In this document: positions 57,821 to 64,000 of the stretch, in pieces
How the letters are laid out: every line of letters starts with the position of its first letter
Position numbering within the stretch: the first letter of the stretch is position 1
Assembly (NCBI GenBank): GCA_017400135.1
Contig: JAFPVJ010000013.1
Span: forward strand, 1 to 64,000
Reading direction: 5' to 3'
Length of the DNA stretch: 64,000 bases
Origin: Bacteroidales bacterium
Lineage (GTDB): Bacteria; Bacteroidota; Bacteroidia; Bacteroidales; UBA932
Translations under genes and position numbers: made by a program
The notes under the pieces: generated by a model
What the model was told of the DNA's origin: nothing
The model's input: only the letters and a program-made list of their open reading frames with translations
Database searches by the model: none

Positions 57821-59565
57821 AGCTTGTTCTGTTTTAATTCGGTGTTGACACCCAGTTCGATGTTGGGGATGGGGAAGAGGATGTGCCGCTCCTTGACATT
57901 GGCGGGAATGTGGGCCGCGTAGGTGGATGCGGTCGTCACGCCGGCGCAGCGGACATCGGTGAAATAGGCGTTGTAGGTCGTCCGCATCACGCCGGCGAAG
58001 TTGCCCCAGCGAATCAGGTCGAAGCGGCGGATGCCGGCCTCGCCCACCAGTTCGCGGGCCCGCTCGTTGCGGACCAGCTGACGGAATGCGGCCTGGTCAT
58101 ACTCCGCGAAATCGCGTGTCTTGACCTTCGCGCGGTCACGGATCAGTTTCACGCAGTCGTATGCCTCCTGGCTGGGCGTGCCGTTGTACTCGTTGTCCGC
58201 CTCGGCGAACATCAGGAGGACGTCCGGGTAGCGCAGCAGGGGCATGTTGACGCAAGTGCGGGTGCTCTTGAAGGTCTTCTGTCCCTCCCATTCCACATAA
58301 CGGCGATACTTGCAGAGATAGCGGTTGCCGGCGTGGTAGGTAAAATCGGACAGGGAACTGTTAGGCACGGAACCACCGTAAGGGCATTTTTCCTTGCCGG
58401 ATATGATGAGATGGATATCGGAAGGATCCCCGTCGAACGGATAGAGCTGGACGGCGTTGGCCGAGTATTGACCGCCATAATGATAGGGCGGCATGTTCCA
58501 GATCTGGCGCTCATCGGTCTGACGGTCCAGGTTGTACTCGTCGGAGGTGCGGTCGTCATTCATATACAGGTCCCAGAGTTTGATGGAACCCAGATACCAG
58601 GCATTGGCGTAATTGACCACCCAGTTCGAGAAGTCGGAATTATTGTTCTCGATCGCCAGGATGCCGATCAGGTTGCCCCACTGGCCGTTGGACCAGTCGC
58701 TGGCCGAAATCTGGTCGCCCTTGAACTCGACTTCCCACATCGACTCGTAGTAGTCGGTATCGTATTCGTCACAGACCAGACGCTTGTAGATATCCACGAC
58801 ATCGGGGTTCAGCCGGTGCTTGCGGCTGTCGATGACGGTCTTGCAAAGGTCACGGGCCTTGCCTATATACTCGTGCTTGACATTTTCAGGACAGTCGACG
58901 GTATCGCCGGCCATGAAGAGGTAGAAGCGGGCGAGGATGGCGCGGGCGGTATTGGCAACCACCTTGGAGGGCGCTCCGTCCAGGCTTTCGCTCAACTGGG
59001 GAAGAACGGCCTCGATCTCGTCCACGCACCATTTCATCACCTCGTATTGCGGCGTCGCAGGGCAGGATGCCCCTTCGTAGGTGACTACCGGATCCTTGTG
59101 GAGAGGCACGTCACCCCAGGTCTGGGCGAGGACGAAATGATAGTAGGCCCGCAGGAATCTCGCCTGGGCGATGAATTCCCCGGTGGGGTCGAGCTCTTCG
59201 GCGCGGGGCGTGATCGCTGCGATGAATTCGTTCGCGTTCTTTACGCCCGCGTAGATGCGCGTCCATGCAAGATAGATGTTATTGGTCGTGGCGTCGTGGT
59301 TGAACCAGCACTCCTTGTTGGAGTCGGACTCCGCCCGACACCACAGCAGGTCGTCGGTCATCACCATATACAGACCGTAGATGCGACCATAGAAGGCATC
59401 GCCGCTCATCGCGCCATAAATGGCGTTCAAGCCGTACTGGACGTCCTTGTCACTCTGGTAGAAGTTGGTACTGGTGATGACAGTGGGTTCCTGATCTAGG
59501 AATTCGCTGCAAGAGGCCGCCAGGAGCAGGAAGCCGAAGGAAAGTATGCCGAATATCTTTTTCAT
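57814..59565 (-). CDS. susD: SusD/RagB-family nutrient-binding lipoprotein
   Basis: 583 residues. Lipobox LLLAASCSEFLDQEPTV, the usual SusD start, and helical TPR-type segments. SusD lids the SusC channel and binds glycan or peptide at the surface. Normal length. It follows susC with 12 bp spacing. The symbol is the family name, not a proof of the starch substrate. Confidence 0.9.
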   Translation of the reverse strand: MKKIFGILSFGFLLLAASCSEFLDQEPTVITSTNFYQSDKDVQYGLNAIYGAMSGDAFYGRIYGLYMVMTDDLLWCRAESDSNKECWFNHDATTNNIYLAWTRIYAGVKNANEFIAAITPRAEELDPTGEFIAQARFLRAYYHFVLAQTWGDVPLHKDPVVTYEGASCPATPQYEVMKWCVDEIEAVLPQLSESLDGAPSKVVANTARAILARFYLFMAGDTVDCPENVKHEYIGKARDLCKTVIDSRKHRLNPDVVDIYKRLVCDEYDTDYYESMWEVEFKGDQISASDWSNGQWGNLIGILAIENNNSDFSNWVVNYANAWYLGSIKLWDLYMNDDRTSDEYNLDRQTDERQIWNMPPYHYGGQYSANAVQLYPFDGDPSDIHLIISGKEKCPYGGSVPNSSLSDFTYHAGNRYLCKYRRYVEWEGQKTFKSTRTCVNMPLLRYPDVLLMFAEADNEYNGTPSQEAYDCVKLIRDRAKVKTRDFAEYDQAAFRQLVRNERARELVGEAGIRRFDLIRWGNFAGVMRTTYNAYFTDVRCAGVTTASTYAAHIPANVKERHILFPIPNIELGVNTELKQNKLW

Positions 59566-59577
59566 GATCCTGCCTGT

Positions 59578-62500
59578 TTAGAATTTGAGATTGATACCGG
59601 CCGTAAAACTCCGGGCCCTGGGATAGGGTGACCAGTCGAAGCCAGGCGTGAGGACGGTCGGACGGGTGGAGACCTCGGGATCGTTGCCCGAGTAGTTCGT
59701 CAAAGTCCAGAGGTTCTCTCCGGAGACGTAGATGCGGGCGTCCCGGATATGCAGCTTGGAAAGCAGCTTGGTGGGGACGTTGTAGCCCAGGGAACAGGTC
59801 TTGAGGCGCAGATAGGAGCCATCCTCGATCACCCGGGAGGAGTAGTTGTCGATAGCCTCGGCGTAGGCGACGGGAATGTCGGATGTCGTATTGGTCGCCG
59901 AATAACGGTTCTCGACGGAGATGAACTGGTTGAGGTTGGTGCGGCGCGGGTTCTCGAAGACCAGGCGGTTGGCGTTGAGGATATGGTTGCCGTAACTCCA
60001 CTGGAAGAAGAAGTTCAGGTCGAAATCCCAGATCCGGAAAACGCTGGAGAAGCCGCCCGTCGCCAGGGGCTGCCCGCAGCCGATGACGGTGCGGTCGCTG
60101 TCGTCGATGATGCCGTCGCCGTTGATATCCTTGTACTTGGGATAACCGGGCTGGGTCTTCTCCTTGCCAACGGTTTCCACGTATGCGACACCCCGCTTGA
60201 GACCGGTCTCATCGAAGTCGTCCGGCTTGTAGGTGCCCTCATACAGGTAGCCATACATCATACCGGCCGGTTTCCCGATCTGGGTGACGTATGCGTACTG
60301 GCCGCTGTACTGTCCGTCGAAACTCACCTGGGACATCAGCACGTCCTGCATGCCGGACAGGGCCACGACGGTGTTGCGGTTGAAGGCGATGTTGGCATTG
60401 AGGTCCCATTCGAAGTTCTTCTTGCGGAAGGGAACCAGGTCGAGGGTGAGCTCGAGGCCCCGGTTGCGCAGCGAGCCGATGTTGATCATCGCCTGCGTGT
60501 AGCCGCTGGAGGCGGGAAGCGTCGCGTTGAGCAGGAGGTCGCGGGTGTATTTCACATAGACGTCGGCCGTCAACTTGATCCGGCTGTCCAGGAAGGCCAG
60601 GTCCAGGCCGAGGTCCGTCTGTTCGGTCGTCTCCCATTTCAGGTTGGGATTCTCCATGTTGGACTGGTAGTAGCCCGGGACGATCTGGCCGCCAGAGACA
60701 TAGTCGAAGGTCTGTGAGGAGCCCGGCGAGGTCTGCATGATGGCGTAGAAGTCGTACGGAGTGTTAGTCCGGTTGTTTCCGGTATATCCCCAGGACGCGC
60801 GCAGCTTGCCATTGCTCAGCCACCTCAGATTCTTCAGCCAGGGCTCGCGGTTGAAGTTCCACGCGACAGAGGCCGAAGGGAAATAGCCCCAGCGGTTATG
60901 TACGGGGAATTTGGACGAGCCATCCGCGCGGAAGGAAGCCGTCAGGTAGTAACGGAAGTCGTAGGAATAGTTGAACCGCGCCAGGTAGGACATCAGGGTC
61001 CAGGCCCGCTCCCAGGGCACGACGGTCTGGTAGACACCGGTGTGGAGGCCGTTCAGGCCCAGGGACTCGTTGGTCATCTGGTAGGCCACCGTGCCGTTGT
61101 ACTTGTAGTTGTCGCCCTGGAAGGTGATACTGCCGAGCAGGTTGAGGCGGTGCTTGTCGGCGAAGGTCTTGTTCCAGGTCAGGGTGTTCTCGTTGAGCCA
61201 GTTGCGTCGTTCGTACCAATAGATGGCTCCGTTGACGCCGCGGCCGGTCAGGGAGTAGGGGTTGCCGGTCGTCGTCGCGCTGCCGTTGAACTCCTCGTTC
61301 TTCATCGTGTACTCCAGGTAGCCGCCGGAGATGCGCAGCTTGAGGTCGTCGGTGAAGGCGAAGGTGAAGGCGCCGTTGGCGGAGAAATTGCTCTCCAGGC
61401 GCTTGCGGTACTCGTTCTCGATGGACTTGAGGGGGTTGAAACGGGAGTCGAGGACCTTGCCGTCCTCGATGTCCAGCATCGCGTCGATGATGTCATCCAC
61501 GTCGCGCCCGTAGAGGAGGGGCTTGGTGGGACGATAGCCCCAGACCGAGTAGAAGAAGTACGACGATCCGTTGGTCGGCGACAGGCCGTTCTTGACCGAG
61601 CGGGCGTAGTTGACGCGCAGGTCGAGCTGGCCCCGCTTGCCGACTTCCTGGATGAGGGAAACCTTGCCCTGGTAGCGCTGGAAGTCGGAATTTTTGATGA
61701 TACCCTGCTGGTCGAGGGTGGAGAGGTTGACGTTGTAACGCGTGCCCGTCTTGCGGCTGCCGCCGGACACGGAGACGTTGTAGTTCTGGGTCAGGGCCGT
61801 CCGGTACACCAGGTCCTGCCAGTCGATGCTCGGGGCGTCGCGGTAATCCTCGACCGTATAGATGTCGGGCTTGGGGATGCCGTCCGGGCCGTAGGCGTAG
61901 GTGTACATGTGGGTCGTGCCGCGAACCTTGTAGATCTCGTCCTGGAGTTTCACGAACTCGTAGGCACCCATCAGCTCCATCGTATTCGTCACCTTGCCGG
62001 CGGACACGGAAGCCGTCAGGTTGACGACAGGCACGCCCTCGTTGCCGCTCTTGGTCGTGATGACGATGACACCGTTGGCGCCGCGGGCGCCGTAGATGGC
62101 CGTCGCGGAGGCGTCCTTCAGGATATCGATGCTCTCGATGTCGGCCGGGTTGATGGTGGTCGCGTTGGAGGATTCGGAGGGGAAGCCGTCGATGACGTAG
62201 AGCGGCTCGTTGCTCTGGGTGATGGAGTTGTTGCCACGGATGGTGATGGTGGCGGTGGTGCCGACTTCGCCGTCCGCGCTGCTGACCACCACGCCGGCGA
62301 CGCGGCCCGCGATGGCATTGTCGAAGGACGTGACCGGCGCCTTCATGATCTCGTCCATGTCCACCTTGGCCACGGAGCCGGTCAGGTCGCGCTTGGAGAG
62401 CGTACCGTAACCGACGCTGACAACCTCGGCCGCTTCAAGGGCCTCACGGTCCTCCTGCATCGTGATGTCGACGGTGCCTTCGTTGCGGATGGTCTTCCGG

Positions 62501-62745
62501 GTGTCCATGTAACCCAGGGAGGACCAGACGACGACAGCTCCCTTTGGAACGGTGATGCTGTACCGGCCGTTCTCGTCCGTGACGGTGCCGTTGGACAGGC
62601 GCCCGTCCTCATAGACGGTGATGGCCTGGAGGGCTTCGCCTTCCGCATCCGTCACCTTTCCCCGGATGGTCAGGCGCCCGCCTTGTCCCCAAACGGGGAC
62701 GACGAGGACCAGCGCGAGAAGGGCTGTTATGAATTTTCGGAACAT
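59578..62745 (-). CDS. susC: SusC/RagA-family TonB-dependent outer membrane transporter
   Basis: 1055 residues. Signal peptide, then a carboxypeptidase-regulatory-like domain (about 23-105, RGKVTDAEGEALQAITVY), the plug (about 110-230, with GARGANGVIVITTKSG) and a beta-barrel ending in an aromatic residue (AGINLKF). Imports oligosaccharides or peptides using TonB energy. Starts the operon-like run down to the lipoprotein at 43406, though leaders and gaps make several transcripts likely. Confidence 0.92.
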   Translation of the reverse strand: MFRKFITALLALVLVVPVWGQGGRLTIRGKVTDAEGEALQAITVYEDGRLSNGTVTDENGRYSITVPKGAVVVWSSLGYMDTRKTIRNEGTVDITMQEDREALEAAEVVSVGYGTLSKRDLTGSVAKVDMDEIMKAPVTSFDNAIAGRVAGVVVSSADGEVGTTATITIRGNNSITQSNEPLYVIDGFPSESSNATTINPADIESIDILKDASATAIYGARGANGVIVITTKSGNEGVPVVNLTASVSAGKVTNTMELMGAYEFVKLQDEIYKVRGTTHMYTYAYGPDGIPKPDIYTVEDYRDAPSIDWQDLVYRTALTQNYNVSVSGGSRKTGTRYNVNLSTLDQQGIIKNSDFQRYQGKVSLIQEVGKRGQLDLRVNYARSVKNGLSPTNGSSYFFYSVWGYRPTKPLLYGRDVDDIIDAMLDIEDGKVLDSRFNPLKSIENEYRKRLESNFSANGAFTFAFTDDLKLRISGGYLEYTMKNEEFNGSATTTGNPYSLTGRGVNGAIYWYERRNWLNENTLTWNKTFADKHRLNLLGSITFQGDNYKYNGTVAYQMTNESLGLNGLHTGVYQTVVPWERAWTLMSYLARFNYSYDFRYYLTASFRADGSSKFPVHNRWGYFPSASVAWNFNREPWLKNLRWLSNGKLRASWGYTGNNRTNTPYDFYAIMQTSPGSSQTFDYVSGGQIVPGYYQSNMENPNLKWETTEQTDLGLDLAFLDSRIKLTADVYVKYTRDLLLNATLPASSGYTQAMINIGSLRNRGLELTLDLVPFRKKNFEWDLNANIAFNRNTVVALSGMQDVLMSQVSFDGQYSGQYAYVTQIGKPAGMMYGYLYEGTYKPDDFDETGLKRGVAYVETVGKEKTQPGYPKYKDINGDGIIDDSDRTVIGCGQPLATGGFSSVFRIWDFDLNFFFQWSYGNHILNANRLVFENPRRTNLNQFISVENRYSATNTTSDIPVAYAEAIDNYSSRVIEDGSYLRLKTCSLGYNVPTKLLSKLHIRDARIYVSGENLWTLTNYSGNDPEVSTRPTVLTPGFDWSPYPRARSFTAGINLKF

Positions 62746-62756
62746 TTGTGAATCAG

Positions 62757-62848
62757 TTATTGCAACTAAAATTATCCTTCGGATTATTTTCTTGCAATAA
62801 CAAGGCGCTTATTATTCGTTTTTGCACATAACGATATTCGTTATTGCA
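62757..62848. promoter_or_regulatory. Putative operator region upstream of susC
   Basis: TTATTGCA occurs at 62757-62764 and 62841-62848 and its inverse TGCAATAA at 62793-62800. A perfect palindrome ATAACGATATTCGTTAT is at 62828-62844, overlapping the end of the regulator gene. On the minus strand TTGCAAG and TAATTTTA have the -33/-7 spacing upstream of susC. These are plausible targets of the adjacent XylR-type regulator. Confidence 0.5.
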
Positions 62849-64000
62849 TAATCGAAGCGCCCGAACGCTTGGACCGGCGCCAGGATGCCGGGGAGCAACC
62901 CTTGACTTTCTTGAAGACGTGGAAGAGATAATTGATGTCGAAGATGCCGGAACGGGACGCACATTCAGACAGGGACAGGTCCGTCGTCTCGAGCAGGGAG
63001 CAGAGATGATCTATTCTCCTGTCTATCAGATATTTGTAAACTGTGGTACCGGTGGTTTTCTTGAAACGGATCTCGGCGGCACGGCGGCAGAGGAAAGCCT
63101 TGTTGAAGATTTCTTCCGTCGTGATCTCGCGGGTGAAGTTCTGGTCGATGAATTCCAGCATCTTGGCCACTTCCTTGTCCTCCACGTTGTGCTGCTGGGT
63201 GGAGCCCCGCTGGACGATGAGACCCGGCTTGATGGAAATAACGAAAATCGGCCGGTTCCCGGAGGGTTCCTTCTCCTGCTCGTGCAGCATGCGTCCCAGT
63301 TCGTATCCGCCCTTTTCGGCATCCTGGACGATGGAGGACAGCGGGGGGTCGGAGATGTTGCAGAGCAGCTCGTCGTTGTCCACGCCCAGGATGGCCACTT
63401 CCTGGGGGACGCGGATCCGCGCCAGGCGGCAGTATTCGGAGATTGCGAGGGCGTATTCGTCGTCGCTGCAGAACACGGCGACAGGCTTGGGGAGATCGGC
63501 GAGCCAGCGGATGATCTCGCTGCTTTCGCCCTCCGGGGCCTTCTGGACGGTGTATTCCTGGTAGTTGAAGCCGTGGAGCTTGACGAGGTTGCGGAAGCCT
63601 TGGGCGCGTTCCTCGGACCAGATGATGTCCTTGACGCCGAAGAAGGCGAAGTTGACGAAGCGCCTCCGGATGAAAAAATCGGCGGCCAGTTCGCCAGTCT
63701 TCACGTATTCGCCGGTGATGGTGGAGAGCCCGGTCTGGCGGGAGGTCAGATTCTGGATGACTACCGTGCAATCCAGGTTGGAAAGGGGAAGGAGGTCATC
63801 GTATGGCCAGCGGCCGATGATAGCATCCGCTTTCCAGTCCCGGGCCCACTGGGCGATGCGGTAACCGTTCTTGGAGGCAGCGCTCAGACTGGAGGGTACG
63901 CGGGACAAGAGCAGGCAATTGCCGTGCTCTTGCGAATACTGTATCAGCCCCCGGACGATGGAGCGGTCATATTCGCTGGAATTGTCTATGCATAGCAGCG
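62841..64000 (-). CDS. XylR-family transcriptional regulator (LacI-type sensor plus AraC HTH), partial
   Basis: The frame is open to the window edge, giving at least 385 residues, and the N-terminus is not visible (the first residues read are LLCIDNSSEYDRSIVRGLIQ). The first two thirds are a LacI/periplasmic-binding-type sensor (ADAIIGRWPYDDLLPLSNLD; VAILGVDNDELLCNISDPPL), and the last 100 residues an AraC-type double helix-turn-helix (EITTEEIFNKAFLCRRAAEI; YLFHVFKKVKGCSPASWRRS). Such regulators sense a cytoplasmic sugar and activate the neighbouring locus. It reads toward susC, 95 bp upstream of it. The start lies beyond 64000. Confidence 0.85.
   Translation of the reverse strand, partial: LLCIDNSSEYDRSIVRGLIQYSQEHGNCLLLSRVPSSLSAASKNGYRIAQWARDWKADAIIGRWPYDDLLPLSNLDCTVVIQNLTSRQTGLSTITGEYVKTGELAADFFIRRRFVNFAFFGVKDIIWSEERAQGFRNLVKLHGFNYQEYTVQKAPEGESSEIIRWLADLPKPVAVFCSDDEYALAISEYCRLARIRVPQEVAILGVDNDELLCNISDPPLSSIVQDAEKGGYELGRMLHEQEKEPSGNRPIFVISIKPGLIVQRGSTQQHNVEDKEVAKMLEFIDQNFTREITTEEIFNKAFLCRRAAEIRFKKTTGTTVYKYLIDRRIDHLCSLLETTDLSLSECASRSGIFDINYLFHVFKKVKGCSPASWRRSKRSGASIMQ

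Noticed and set aside
60898-62751. A 617-residue plus-strand ORF
   Set aside because: Antisense to the SusC gene; rich in Asp, Val and Gly and without any recognisable domain.

Overview
The window looks like a chromosomal segment of a member of the Bacteroidota, most likely order Bacteroidales from a gut or rumen community. The evidence is a SusC/SusD pair with surface lipoproteins, several fimbrillin-like lipoproteins, a XylR-type LacI/AraC regulator, NrdD/NrdG anaerobic ribonucleotide reduction, promoters of the TAnnTTTG type, and start sites without Shine-Dalgarno sequences. Core genes are GC-rich. The first 7 kb and the lipoprotein/nuclease region at 7.2-11.4 kb are clearly more AT-rich. 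No rRNA, tRNA, CRISPR array or intact insertion sequence was seen.

Layout. (1) 1-7.0 kb is an accessory patch. It holds a PIN-domain protein, a short ORF resembling the N-terminus of a DUF4297 nuclease, a GIY-YIG protein, decayed gene remnants, two copies of a 350-bp element each with a 50-codon ORF, a truncated HigA-type antitoxin gene, and an intact HigB/HigA-IrrE toxin-antitoxin pair. A core-like DegT aminotransferase sits among them. (2) 7.0-11.4 kb holds a 46-residue peptide gene, a large lipoprotein and a non-specific nuclease; the last two share one frame interrupted by a single TGA. (3) 11.4-24.2 kb holds an OmpA protein, an ATPase, GH92 and GH2 glycosidases, malate dehydrogenase, a phosphopantetheinyl transferase and nrdDG. 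(4) 24.2-37.3 kb holds a GH106-like alpha-rhamnosidase, purC-purB, an EnvC-like protein with a TPR lipoprotein-sized partner, an ECF sigma/anti-sigma pair, a lipoprotein and a HicAB module. The hicA gene is easily missed because its first codon is ATA. (5) 37.3-40.5 kb is an N-acetylglucosamine operon (nagB, sugar permease, nagA). (6) 40.7-64 kb is a polysaccharide-utilisation-like locus: two exported Gfo/Idh oxidoreductases on the plus strand, then a long minus-strand operon-like block (regulator, SusC, SusD, DUF5017 lipoprotein, beta-helix lipoproteins, serine hydrolase, Gfo/Idh oxidoreductase, exported enolase-superfamily protein).

The most striking pattern is a family of four tiny proteins (45-47 residues) with the same design: basic start, a Y-E-x-P-like segment, one Cys in a hydrophobic-Cys-(S/T/Q)-Ser context, and an acidic tail. 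Each lies 10-12 bp upstream of a fimbrillin-like lipoprotein gene. The second theme is palindrome clusters. Several unrelated sequence families recur, two at 52-bp spacing after gene ends, three filling convergent gene junctions, and two inserted in frame in the GH106 gene with a shared core. All functional assignments here are from reading motifs; no database search was run.
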